Shown here: in pieces, positions 37,439-48,300 of the stretch
How positions within the stretch are numbered: the stretch's first letter is position 1
Layout of the letters: each line of letters begins with the position of its first letter
NCBI GenBank assembly: GCA_014323545.1
Contig: CP058647.1
Coordinates: forward strand, 371,001-435,000
Reading direction: 5' to 3'
Origin: Hyphobacterium sp. CCMP332
GTDB taxonomy: Bacteria; Bacteroidota; Bacteroidia; Cytophagales; CCMP332
Length of the DNA stretch: 64,000 bases
Notes under the pieces: model-generated
The model's database searches: none
What the model was told of the DNA's origin: nothing
What the model saw: only the letters and a program-made list of their open reading frames with translations
Translations under genes and position numbers: made by a program

Positions 37439-40400
37439 ATGACAATACTTCGACAAAATCGATGGCGTGGTTGGGCTTCTTATGGCAAAATTTTTGCAAT
37501 AGCCTTGCTGACGCTTTTATCCACCATTGTAGTGCAGGCGCAATATAATGCCACACAAAGTGGAGCATCTGCAGGTAATCCTGGAGGCACAAATACAGAC
37601 AGTGACTTCTCAACAACGGGTTGGACTGAAGTTCTACCTCCATCCATATCAACTAATCAGTGGTCTGCTGCATTTCCTCTTACATTTGCATTTGATTTTG
37701 CAGGAACGCCTGTAACTCATTTTAAAGCATCTGGTAATGGTCTTGTAACATTTGACACATCTGCAACGGGTGTTCCGGCAAATACTCCGGAAGCACTTCC
37801 TTCGGATTCTTTGCCAAATAATACAATTGCCAGTTATTGGGCTCCTTTTACTGGATTTGCACCAACTGGTACTAATGACAGAGTTTATTGGAAAGAATTT
37901 GGAACCGCTCCAAATCGTCAATTTTGGATTAGATGGCATTCATATGAATGGGGTCCTGGAGGAGCATTTTTTTATAATGCGGTTGTCCTTGAGGAAACTT
38001 CAAATAAAATTTACTGTATGGAAATGTACGGTGGAACTGGTGTTACTGGAACTTCAGTTGGCGTTCAGGTCAATAATACTACGGGTGTAGATGGCTCCAG
38101 TTCATGGAACCTTCAAGGATTAGGTTCAGGTAATACTGATAATCAATATTGGCAATTTGCACCACCCCTGGCAAATGATTTAGCAACTACTGCGATTCTT
38201 TCACCTGTCAATGGTTGTGTAGGAGCTAGTGAAACAGGAACTGTTGAAATCTCAAATTTTGGAACAAGTTCTATTGATTTCTCAGTTAATAATACTCCGG
38301 TTACTTTAAGCGTCGATACAAATGGTTCTTTGTACACATCCATTTCTACAACATTAACAACGGGTACTTTAGCATCAGGAGCAACTATGATGGTGAACAT
38401 TCCTGGGACAATCGACATGAGTGGAGCAAACACATATGATTTCACTGCAAGTGCAGTGATGCCTGGAGACCAAGATGCAAGTAATGATGTCTTAACTGGT
38501 TATTCAATTACAAATTCTCCAAATTTTGCACTTCCTCAAGTATTGGATTTTGATGCCTGGACAGGAAGTAATGCCACACTTCCAGCTGGATGGACAGAAG
38601 CGAGAGGACCTGCACAAGGACCTCCAACAGGCACTGCATCAGATTGGTTTTCAACGAATACTACTCAGGCTGCTTTCCTTGGATCTGAAGCTGCTACTAT
38701 AAATATATTTAGTAATGCAAATCCGGGAGAATGGATTTCAGGACCAAAATTCACAACGGTTTCCGGAAATGAAGTTGTAGCAATCAAAACAGCTGTAATG
38801 GCTTGGTCTGGTGGCGGAACTACCAATCCTAGTCTTATGGGTTCTGATGATACCGTTAGTATTATGATATCTACAGATTGTGGAGCCTCTTATTCTTCTA
38901 TTAAAGATTTTACGAGAGCTGATTCTTCGATTCTTACCGGATCATTTTCATTTAATCAATATCCTATAGGTGTAACGGCTGGTAATGAAGTATTAGTTGG
39001 AATTTATGCCACTTCTGGTATTACTGCTGACGCTGAAGATTTTTATTTCTATATGGATGATTTAATTATTGGTCAGCCTATAACCTGTCCTGCTCCATCT
39101 GGTTTGGCAAGTACGGGTATTGGATTTTCAACTGTTGATCTTACCTGGAATAGCAATGGAACTGGAACAGCATGGGAAGTAGAATATGGTGCTCCAGGTT
39201 ATACAGCGGGTACAGGAGGTACTTCTTCGTTTGTATCTTCAACTTCTCCAACTATTTCCGGACTTTCAGCTGCAACCGGTTATGATATTTATGTGAGAGA
39301 AATTTGTGGATCAAATGATTCATCTTTTTGGGTAGGACCACTTTCTATATTTACAAATTGTGCGCCTTTCACAGCTCCATTTGTTGATAGTATCGCAGGG
39401 CCAAACTGGGCTGAACCAAGTACAATTGATCCTTGTTGGTCTGCGCAAAGTACAAGTACGTATGTGTGGTTACCAGAAAGTGGAACAACTACTTCAGGAA
39501 GCACCGGACCTAGTGCGGATGCTGACGGTTCTGGTTTATATGCCTATACTGAAGCTACTTCAGGTGGTGCAGGAGATGTAGCTGAGCTTTATACTCCATT
39601 CATTGATGTTAGTGGTTTAAGTGCTGCTGAATTAACATTTAAATATCATATGTATGGTGCCACCATGGGTACTCTGGCCGTTGATGTGAATAACAATGGT
39701 ACTTGGATTAATGATGTATTCAATGTTAGTGGACAACAACAAGCGGCAAGTGCTGATCCTTGGTTAAGTGCAAGTGTGATTCTGGCCTGTGTTGGTGTAA
39801 CAAGTGACACAGTTCAATTCAGATTCAGAGGAATCAGAGGAACAAGTTTTACAGGAGATATGGCAATTGATGAAATCAGGGTTGAAAATCTTGCAGCAGG
39901 TGTTTGTCCTGATCCGGCATTATTTACTTCAACTTCTGTTGGAACCACCAATGCATCATTCTCATTCACTTCTTGCGGACCTGGAACTTCATTCATTTTA
40001 GAATATGGAGCACCGGGATATACTGCAGGTACTGGAACAGGTGTGGCTGGAACCGGTTCCCCGGCATCTATTAGTGGCTTATTGCCTGCTACTTCCTATG
40101 ACGTGTATCTGAGAGAGGTTTGTGCGCCTGGTGATTCATCCAACTGGGTTGGACCTGTCTCTATTCAAACACCTTGTTTGACTTACTCAGCACCTTTATC
40201 CGAAAGTTTTGATAGTACTAGCGTTTGGACAGCAGCGAATGTTGATCCTTGCTGGTCTAAAATTCCAACAGGTTCTTCCGGCTTTTCATGGAGAGCGGAT
40301 GCCAATGGAACTTCATCTACTGCTACGGGTCCTGCAGACGACGTAAGTGGTGGTGGACAGTACATGTATACTGAGGCGAGTTCGCCTGCTGGTGTAGGAG

Positions 40401-42376
40401 ATACAGCTTGGTTGTTGACACCATTTATCGATATGAGCGGAATGACTTTGCCTCAAGCAAATTTCTGGTACCATATGTATGGTTCAGACATGGGAAGTAT
40501 GCATTTTGAATGGCAGGATAGTGCCACTGGTGTTTGGACTAATTTATGGTCACAAGCTGGTGCAGTTCAAACCACAAATGCAGATCCATTTATTGAAAAT
40601 AATATTGTGTTAGCGCCAGGACTTGGAACTATTCGATTCCGTTGGGTAGGTGTCTATGGAAGTGGTTTTAATGGCGATATGGCAATTGATGAATTCTCGA
40701 TCACCGAAGCACCTACTTGTCCTAAGCCAAGTGCATTATTGATTAATTCTGTGACAACCATGACGGCTGACATATCATGGACTTCTAATGCGAGCGGTTC
40801 TACTTGGGAAATCCAGTATGATACTGCAGGATTTGTACCGGGAACAGGTATTTTCCAATCGAGCACAGATACTTTTGCAACAATCTCCGGATTAATGCAA
40901 AGCACTGGATACGATGTATACGTTAGAGAAATTTGTGGTGCAGGAGATACATCAACTTGGTTATCCGGTAGTTTCAACACAACTATTGGTAATCCTTCGT
41001 TATGTGGTATTAATCAATTGTTACCTGATGGAAATGGACCAAACTGGTTTGAAATTCCAATAGATGCATCCAATGCTTCAGGAGCTAATCTTGGTGCAGA
41101 TGTATTTGTTAGCGCGGTTCACCTGATATTAGATCATACTTATACCAGTGATGTCGTAATGGAATTAGTATCACCTGCTGGTGACACTGTTTTATTATTT
41201 GACGGACATGGCGGAAGCGGTGATCATTTTGGTTTGAACAATGGCGCTTGTGATACGGTATTGACATTCACAGATACAGCAAGTACGCCGATTAGTGCTG
41301 GAACAACACCATTTATTGGACCTTATGCACCTGATAGTGCATTATCCGGATTCAATTCTGGTTCTCCTGCCGGCACCTGGATTCTGAGATATCAGGATAA
41401 TTTCGGTGCAGATCAGGGTACGCTACAGTACATTGAAATTGAGTTTGGTGTTGGAAATGATGTGCCATGTAACGCCGCCGAACTGGTAGTTGGTGCCGCA
41501 CCTGCTTCGTTTACCAATGAAGGTACAGGATTTGATGCTGCCGAACCTACAGGTTCATGTTGGACAGATGGTTCAGGTGGAACATCCGGTGTCCTGGATA
41601 ATACGGTTTGGATGTATTTTGTAGCGCCTGTAAATGCCGCTTACTTCGTAACAACCAACTTCCCAGGTACTCCAAATGATGATACACAAATAGCAGCCTA
41701 TCTTGCAAGTAATGGTTGTGGAGACTATGCAGGTTACACTGAAATCGGTTGTGGTGAGGATATCGATGCCACTAACTGGTTATCTGAAATGACTACTTCA
41801 GCTGTAACAGCGGGAGATACAGTTTATGTTCAGGTTGATGGATGGGCAGCAACTGTTGGTCAGTTTGATATTCAGGTATCACAGGTTGCACCTCCTTCTG
41901 CCGGATTTACATATTCTGCAACAAACCAAACTGTAGCATTTACTGATACTTCTTCAGGTAATCCTACAAGCTGGAGTTGGGATTTCGGTGATGGAAATAC
42001 AAGTACATCTCAAAATCCAAGTCATACCTATGCTTCCGGTGGAACGTACACTGTATGTTTAACAGCAAGCAATGCCAGTGGTAGTGATACAACTTGTGAG
42101 TCAGTAATGGTAATTTCAGGATTGAACAACAGACTTGAGCAGTTTGCGAAAGTTTATCCAAACCCTGCAAAAGATCGTCTTGTGATCGAAGTAAAGAGCG
42201 AATCACTTAAAGGTTATCAAATTGTAGATATGATGGGTCGTACAATTCTAACTTCAAATGAGAATATAGTTGGAACCAAGGAGATCAATGTCTCTGATCT
42301 GGCTTCAGGAAACTATATTATGAAACTCAACTTTGGAGATGAAATTGCATTACATAAATTCATAATACAGCGTTAA
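37439..42376 (+). CDS. Giant secreted T9SS protein C with proprotein-convertase P-domain
   Basis: 1645 residues. Approximate modules: signal peptide 1-35; N-terminal beta domain 36-235; CARDB-like 236-355; jelly-roll 355-550; three FnIII at 550-640, 821-911 and 1092-1182 (each with YDxYxREICG/CA-type endings); MAM-like domains 641-818 and 911-1090; a P-domain 1186-1339 (LDHTYTSDVVMELVSPAGDT, PAGTWILRYQDNFGADQGTL); a PPC-like region 1340-1482; PKD 1484-1560 (WSWDFGDGNTSTSQNPSHTY); T9SS type A sorting domain 1562-1645 (VYPNPAKDRLVIEV). P-domains normally accompany subtilisin-like proteases, but no protease domain is present here. Unlike its neighbours it shares no long tail with another gene in the array. 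Confidence 0.85.
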   Translation: MTILRQNRWRGWASYGKIFAIALLTLLSTIVVQAQYNATQSGASAGNPGGTNTDSDFSTTGWTEVLPPSISTNQWSAAFPLTFAFDFAGTPVTHFKASGNGLVTFDTSATGVPANTPEALPSDSLPNNTIASYWAPFTGFAPTGTNDRVYWKEFGTAPNRQFWIRWHSYEWGPGGAFFYNAVVLEETSNKIYCMEMYGGTGVTGTSVGVQVNNTTGVDGSSSWNLQGLGSGNTDNQYWQFAPPLANDLATTAILSPVNGCVGASETGTVEISNFGTSSIDFSVNNTPVTLSVDTNGSLYTSISTTLTTGTLASGATMMVNIPGTIDMSGANTYDFTASAVMPGDQDASNDVLTGYSITNSPNFALPQVLDFDAWTGSNATLPAGWTEARGPAQGPPTGTASDWFSTNTTQAAFLGSEAATINIFSNANPGEWISGPKFTTVSGNEVVAIKTAVMAWSGGGTTNPSLMGSDDTVSIMISTDCGASYSSIKDFTRADSSILTGSFSFNQYPIGVTAGNEVLVGIYATSGITADAEDFYFYMDDLIIGQPITCPAPSGLASTGIGFSTVDLTWNSNGTGTAWEVEYGAPGYTAGTGGTSSFVSSTSPTISGLSAATGYDIYVREICGSNDSSFWVGPLSIFTNCAPFTAPFVDSIAGPNWAEPSTIDPCWSAQSTSTYVWLPESGTTTSGSTGPSADADGSGLYAYTEATSGGAGDVAELYTPFIDVSGLSAAELTFKYHMYGATMGTLAVDVNNNGTWINDVFNVSGQQQAASADPWLSASVILACVGVTSDTVQFRFRGIRGTSFTGDMAIDEIRVENLAAGVCPDPALFTSTSVGTTNASFSFTSCGPGTSFILEYGAPGYTAGTGTGVAGTGSPASISGLLPATSYDVYLREVCAPGDSSNWVGPVSIQTPCLTYSAPLSESFDSTSVWTAANVDPCWSKIPTGSSGFSWRADANGTSSTATGPADDVSGGGQYMYTEASSPAGVGDTAWLLTPFIDMSGMTLPQANFWYHMYGSDMGSMHFEWQDSATGVWTNLWSQAGAVQTTNADPFIENNIVLAPGLGTIRFRWVGVYGSGFNGDMAIDEFSITEAPTCPKPSALLINSVTTMTADISWTSNASGSTWEIQYDTAGFVPGTGIFQSSTDTFATISGLMQSTGYDVYVREICGAGDTSTWLSGSFNTTIGNPSLCGINQLLPDGNGPNWFEIPIDASNASGANLGADVFVSAVHLILDHTYTSDVVMELVSPAGDTVLLFDGHGGSGDHFGLNNGACDTVLTFTDTASTPISAGTTPFIGPYAPDSALSGFNSGSPAGTWILRYQDNFGADQGTLQYIEIEFGVGNDVPCNAAELVVGAAPASFTNEGTGFDAAEPTGSCWTDGSGGTSGVLDNTVWMYFVAPVNAAYFVTTNFPGTPNDDTQIAAYLASNGCGDYAGYTEIGCGEDIDATNWLSEMTTSAVTAGDTVYVQVDGWAATVGQFDIQVSQVAPPSAGFTYSATNQTVAFTDTSSGNPTSWSWDFGDGNTSTSQNPSHTYASGGTYTVCLTASNASGSDTTCESVMVISGLNNRLEQFAKVYPNPAKDRLVIEVKSESLKGYQIVDMMGRTILTSNENIVGTKEINVSDLASGNYIMKLNFGDEIALHKFIIQR

Positions 42377-42402
42377 ACAATTTTAATTATTGATTAGATG
42401 AA

Positions 42403-42431
42403 AAGCCATTCCTTCGGGAATGGCTTTTTTT
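42403..42431 (+). terminator. Terminator after protein C gene
   Basis: AAGCCATTCC/GGAATGGCTT with a TTCG tetraloop, followed by a T run. Confidence 0.9.
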
Positions 42432-42495
42432 ATTTGTTAGACCTTGTTATTTGATAATCAGGATAAAACATTATTTTTAATATAAAATCCCGATT

Positions 42496-45249
42496 ATGAA
42501 AAATATAATTACCCTATCTCTGTTTTTTGCATTTTCGATTTTTTCTTTTGATAATGTAATTTTTGCACAAGCAACTCAAATACCCCTACCTGGTCAAATC
42601 ACAACCTATAATGGCAATGTAAGAGGCTTTTGGTTTACAGCTCCCATAGATATGAAGATTACCGGATTAAGAATTCCTTCAGGGGCTGGGGCAGGATCCC
42701 AAAATATTGAATTCTTTATTTTTCCCACCCCTCCTCCACCATTTCCCGGAACAATAACCAATTATACTTCAGCAATCTATATACAAGGCGCTCCCAACGG
42801 TGTCATTCAAAATGTTGACATTGATATTTCAGCAGGAGAGCATGTCGGAGTATTAGGACAGGCAGGAACATTAACTTCCTATGGGCCCACCGGACAATAT
42901 ACAAGTACAATTGATGGAAATGCCGTGACCTTAACCAGACTTTTATATCAGGGGTCCATTTCTACGGGACCTGCAGGTGCTATTAGTGAAGAGCTCAATG
43001 GAAATCTCGGTTTAATTGAGGTCTATTGGGAATTCCCTATTACAGCTCCGAATGATGTCGGTATAGTTTCCATAGACTCCCCCACGGTCTTTTGCCCGGG
43101 TATATTTGACATTTATGCCACAATAAGAAACTTTGGTATAAATCAAATTGACTCTGCCATCATCAACTGGTCTATTGATGGTGTTTTGCAAGCGCCCGTC
43201 AATTACGTTGGTTTTCTTGACACAGCCGGAGGAACCGGCTCAAATACAGCATCTGTTCTTTTGGGTACAAATAATTTTGCTACAAACAACCCCTATACCA
43301 TTTCAGCCTGGACCTCTATGCCAAATGGAGTATTAGATACAATAACACAAAATGATACAATCGTAGATATAATTCAATCCAACCTTCCACCCCCAACAAA
43401 TATTACTGCTTCTGCTTTATTTAGCACCCAGGCTACCATTATCTGGACCGGTGGATCTGCCAATTCATGGCTATACCAAAATTTACCCGCAGGAACATCA
43501 CCCACCGGGATTGGTTCTGCCTTGAGCAATGCTACGGTTACACTTACAGGGTTGACTCAAAATACCATGTATGATTTTTATGTTCGTGAAGTTTGTCCTT
43601 CGGGCGATACTTCAGCCTGGGCCCTTTTCTCATATACAACACCTTGCGCCTTATATGTAGCACCCTTTTTTGAAGATTTCGATGGAGCCCAATGGAGCTT
43701 AACTTCGCCTTTTGATATTGATCAGTGCTGGAACAGGACAACCAATTCTGCACCTTTTTGGAGAGTAGAGGATTTGAATACCACTTCCTTAAATACGGGT
43801 CCTTCGGGAGATGTAAGTGGAAATGGAAAATATATTTATATGGAAACAAGCGGTGGATCAGCAAGTCAGACTTCAGAATTGGAATCACCACCTATTGATA
43901 TAAGTGCTTTATCAGCGCCTCAGGTTGAATTTTACTATCACATGTATGGTGCCACCATGGGGACGCTAAATCTTGATGTTACCGATAGTGCCGGAAACTG
44001 GGTCAATATCTGGTCGCTTTCAGGCCAACAACAAACCTCTGAATCGGATCCATGGATTAACGTTTCGGTTCCATTCAGCCCATCATCTGATACTGTCAAT
44101 TTCAGATTCCAGGGCATTAGAGGTACTAGTTTTACGGGAGACATGTCTGTTGATGAAGTCAGATTAAGAGATGCGCCAAACAACGATTTGGCTTTAACCG
44201 CAATCAATGGTTTACAGACAGCCTGTGGATTGGGAAGCAATGAGTCATTTACAGTGGATGTTGAAAACAAGGGAGCCATTACCCAAAATAATTTCGACAT
44301 AGAATATTCTGTCAATGGCGGACCATTCATAATAGGTGCATCTGCCAGTGCTCCTCTCCCGTTTGCACAGACGCAGACATATACGATTTCAAGCGTAGAC
44401 CTTTCAGGTCCGGGACAGAAATGCATCGATGTAAGGGTGGTTTTGGCCAATGATGAAGACTCTCTCAACAATGCATTGCCTCAGGTTTGTATTTTCAATC
44501 AAGCCGTACCAAGCATTAATTCCATCACAAACGGAGAAGTATGTAATGGGGGGCCGGTAACATTAACAGCGACCTTTACGGGAGACAATCTCAACTGGTA
44601 TGACGATGCCGCTTTAACGAATCAGGTAAACAGTGGTACCACATATACCGCTAATTTTACACAGACAACTGTTTTGTATTTGCAAGCTATAAACGCCAAT
44701 GGATGTACAGCACCTATACAAACCATTACGGCTGAGGTTAATTTCACCCCAACAGTAAATTTCACTTCCATTGCCAATAATTGTACGGTAGACTTTACGA
44801 GCATTGTCAGCAATAATACCGATAGCGTAAGATGGGATTTTGGAGATGGAGTAGGTACAAGTGCTCAACTTAACCCTATTTATACCTATTCTAGTGCTCA
44901 GTCCTTTTTAGTAAGTTTGACAGCTTATGACGGAACCTGCTTTAAAGATACCACAAAAGCAATTTTTGTAAATTGTCAGGTCGGTTTGGAAAACAATTCA
45001 TGGGCCAAAGAAATAAACTTATTCCCAAATCCCAGTTTGGGTCTTGTTAAAATCGATATTCAAAATGTAGAGGAATCTATATTGATATTGATAATTGATT
45101 CAAAAGGACAGGAAGTTTTTAAGCGCGAATTTTACGGAAATAATAATTTTAATACTGATTTAAATCTTAGCCAATTAAACCCGGGCTCTTATATAGTAAG
45201 TTTTAATTCAGGAAACAAAAGGGCGAACAAGAAATTGACAATAAAGTAA
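42496..45249 (+). CDS. Secreted T9SS protein D
   Basis: 917 residues, the shortest of the array. Approximate modules: signal peptide 1-25; a unique N-terminal beta domain 26-190 (RGFWFTAPIDMKITGLRIPS); CARDB-like 185-295 (NDVGIVSIDSPTVFCPG); FnIII 297-383 (MYDFYVREVCPSGDTSAWAL); MAM-like 384-560; CARDB-like 562-672; Ig-like 673-748; PKD 752-825 (VRWDFGDGVGTSAQLNPIYTY); T9SS type A sorting domain 830-917 (EINLFPNPSLGLVKIDI). From the MAM-like domain on it is a clear but diverged paralogue of proteins E and F, lacking their glycine-rich domain. Confidence 0.85.
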   Translation: MKNIITLSLFFAFSIFSFDNVIFAQATQIPLPGQITTYNGNVRGFWFTAPIDMKITGLRIPSGAGAGSQNIEFFIFPTPPPPFPGTITNYTSAIYIQGAPNGVIQNVDIDISAGEHVGVLGQAGTLTSYGPTGQYTSTIDGNAVTLTRLLYQGSISTGPAGAISEELNGNLGLIEVYWEFPITAPNDVGIVSIDSPTVFCPGIFDIYATIRNFGINQIDSAIINWSIDGVLQAPVNYVGFLDTAGGTGSNTASVLLGTNNFATNNPYTISAWTSMPNGVLDTITQNDTIVDIIQSNLPPPTNITASALFSTQATIIWTGGSANSWLYQNLPAGTSPTGIGSALSNATVTLTGLTQNTMYDFYVREVCPSGDTSAWALFSYTTPCALYVAPFFEDFDGAQWSLTSPFDIDQCWNRTTNSAPFWRVEDLNTTSLNTGPSGDVSGNGKYIYMETSGGSASQTSELESPPIDISALSAPQVEFYYHMYGATMGTLNLDVTDSAGNWVNIWSLSGQQQTSESDPWINVSVPFSPSSDTVNFRFQGIRGTSFTGDMSVDEVRLRDAPNNDLALTAINGLQTACGLGSNESFTVDVENKGAITQNNFDIEYSVNGGPFIIGASASAPLPFAQTQTYTISSVDLSGPGQKCIDVRVVLANDEDSLNNALPQVCIFNQAVPSINSITNGEVCNGGPVTLTATFTGDNLNWYDDAALTNQVNSGTTYTANFTQTTVLYLQAINANGCTAPIQTITAEVNFTPTVNFTSIANNCTVDFTSIVSNNTDSVRWDFGDGVGTSAQLNPIYTYSSAQSFLVSLTAYDGTCFKDTTKAIFVNCQVGLENNSWAKEINLFPNPSLGLVKIDIQNVEESILILIIDSKGQEVFKREFYGNNNFNTDLNLSQLNPGSYIVSFNSGNKRANKKLTIK

Positions 45250-45271
45250 ATATTAAGCCAAATAATCCTAT

Positions 45272-45295
45272 GCCTCTCAATAATGAGAGGCTTTT
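45272..45295 (+). terminator. Terminator after protein D gene
   Basis: GCCTCTCA/TGAGAGGC with a 4-nt loop and four T residues. Confidence 0.75.
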
Positions 45296-45389
45296 CATAT
45301 TCATATACTTATTTCACTTTTTTTTAGTCTAAACGGTTTTTTTATCTTTATAAGCCTATTATAAGAACATCCTCAAAAATCTTTAGCAC

Positions 45390-48300
45390 ATGAAATCTTT
45401 TTACAGATCAAAATTGATAATACTAGCGACTTTTTTAGCATTTTTCTATTGCCCTGATATTTTTTCTCAGGCATATAATGTGACCTTACCTCAGCAATGT
45501 AATCCGAATACTGGTGGGACTGAAATTGTTACTTTTAACAATGTGCCTCCAAATGCAAATGGTGATGCAACAATTGTAATTACCTACAGAGGCGATTTAA
45601 ATAGTACTACTGAAACCATTGATTTTTTCGGAGAAGGAGGAGTATTGTTAGGAACATCAAATATTATTCCGGCTCAATGTACAGGAATTGATTCTTCAAC
45701 CTATGTAGTACCATTTGCAACATTTTTGAACTGGGCTTCCGATGGGAATGTGGTAATTACAGCTCAGGCTACAACAGCAGTTAATAGTGGTTTAACAGGA
45801 TGTATAAATCTTTCCTCGTTTTGTGTTACCGTAAGATTAGAATATCCTGTGACTACAGCGCCCAATGATATTGGTGTAACTTCTTTAGATAGCCCGGGAG
45901 TTTTTTGTGCAGGTAATCAAAATTTATACGCTCGTATTTCAAATTACGGAACAAATCAAGTCAATAATTTTACTGTTAACTGGGCCTTTAATGGTGTTTT
46001 AGAAACTCCCATACCTGTAACTCAGCTATTGGATACTGTTAATGGAACCGGAAATACACAAACGTCTGTTTTCCTGGGTACCAAAAATATTAGCAATAAA
46101 GATACCATCGAAGTTTGGACCAGTAATCCAAATGGTGCTACAGATACAGTAACCGTCAACGATTCTCTTTATCAAGTGCTGACACCTTCCCTTAATGGGA
46201 ACCTTGTAGTTGGTTCAAGTATTGGTGCCGACTATGCTAATTTTTCCTCTTTGGTTACTGATCTAAACGCTGTAGGTGTTTGCGGACCTGTGAATGTTTC
46301 AGTAGAACCGGGTACTTACAATGAATTTATAAATTTAGGGCCTATAGTTGGTAGTTCATCTACCAATACACTTACCATCGACGGTGGAGATACCAGTCTG
46401 GTAAATATTTCGCATGATGGTTCCACTCAATCATCTACAATAAAACTCGCCGGTGCAGATTGGGTAACGATTAAAAATTTGACGGTTTCTTCTACTTCAA
46501 CAGGATTTGATTCATGGGGTATATTGCTAATGATGGGGGCTGATCATAATACCATTGACAGCTGTAATATTGTCTTACCCATTTCTACAAATGATGACCG
46601 ATGCGGGATTCTAGCCTCTTCAAGTGAAACCACAGATTTTGGCGAGGGTAATAATGCCAATTATACCACAGTTTCTAATTGTGTTATTTCAGGTGGGGAT
46701 AGAAACATCACTTTTGAAGGAGGTACCGCGGGAAGCTGGAATGTTGGCAATAAATTTATTAATAATACCCTTCGATTTGCTGATGATTTTGGTTTTTATG
46801 GAGATGAGCAGGATTCCTTGGTATTTCAAGGCAATACTATAAGCGATATTCAACAAGCCATAAACGGTGATGGATTTTACAGCTTTGATTTTGAAAACCT
46901 AACTTTTAGAGAAAACATTATTAATGTGCCTGATTGGGCAGTCTATTGTGCTGACTTAAATGTAGATGGTATTGGCGGCAATTCGGTTATTGCGAATAAT
47001 TTTATCACTTCTAATAATGATTACGGTCTGTATATCATTGATGGTGAAAACGTTGATATTTTCCATAACACAATATTTGGTGAGCCTGCCATTTATCTGG
47101 ACTATTCTTTTGACGGTTTAGATAGTTTAGATGTTAGAAATAATATTTTTATTTCCAATAATGATAATGCATTTGAAATAGATGTCAATACAGGTACAAC
47201 CGGTGTTACAAGCCTTGACAATAATATTTACGAAACCAGCGGAACTGCATTTGTGGTTTGGGAAGGCACCTCCTATCCGGATCTGATTACATGGCAAGGT
47301 TCTTTTCCTCAGTTTAACGCAGGGTCCTATGAAGGAGACCCAATTTTCTTCGCTCCGGGAGATTATCATGTAGTGGGTCCATTGGCAAATAATCAGGGTT
47401 CCCCTACTCCTATTACAATAGATCTTGACGGCGATGCCCGAAGTGCAACCATTCCGGATATAGGAGCTGATGAATATGCTTTAATAACCGATGATGCCGG
47501 TGTTGTTTCTATTGACTCGCCTTCTGTCTTTTGCCCGGGTTCATTTGATGTATATGCCAGAATAGCAAACTTTGGTATCAATCAAATATCAAGTGCTACA
47601 GTAAACTGGGCCGTTGATGGTGTCTTGCAATCTCCTGCAAGTTTCTCTGGTTTACTGGATACTCTCGGTGGTACAGGTAGCAGATTTGGACTTGTATTAC
47701 TCGGTAATTTTAATTTTGCAACAAATAATCCATATCTAATTGAGGCATGGACCACCAATCCAAATGGGAATGCAGATTTAAATAGCACTAATGACTCATT
47801 AGAAACGGCCATACAATCTAATTTGCCTCCACCATCCAATATCAATTTGCAGGCTATTTCATCTAGCCAGGCTACATTGGGATGGACAGGCGGCTCAGCC
47901 AATACTTGGCTATGGGGTAACGTACTTTCCGGACAAACTTTTATTGGAAATGGAACCCCTGTGTCATCAGCTTCAGTGACTGTTACAGGTTTAACACCAA
48001 AAACAGCTTATGATTTTTATGTCAGAGAAGTGTGTGCAACCGGTGATACATCTGCATGGGCAGGACCTTTTACATATACTACGCCATTTTTCTGTCCACC
48101 GAATGCTTACTGTTTTACACATTGTGGAGCTAGTGGTCGCTTTGGCCCAAGTCAGGGAGATTGTAATTCTGCCTATAATGGAACCAACCTTTCAGGACAA
48201 GTTACCGTAAATGGCGGAATTCAGGAATGGACGATACCAGGTGGTGGACTTTATGAGATTGAAGTTTCCGGTGCTCAGGGTTTTGGAACCTTTGGTGGTC

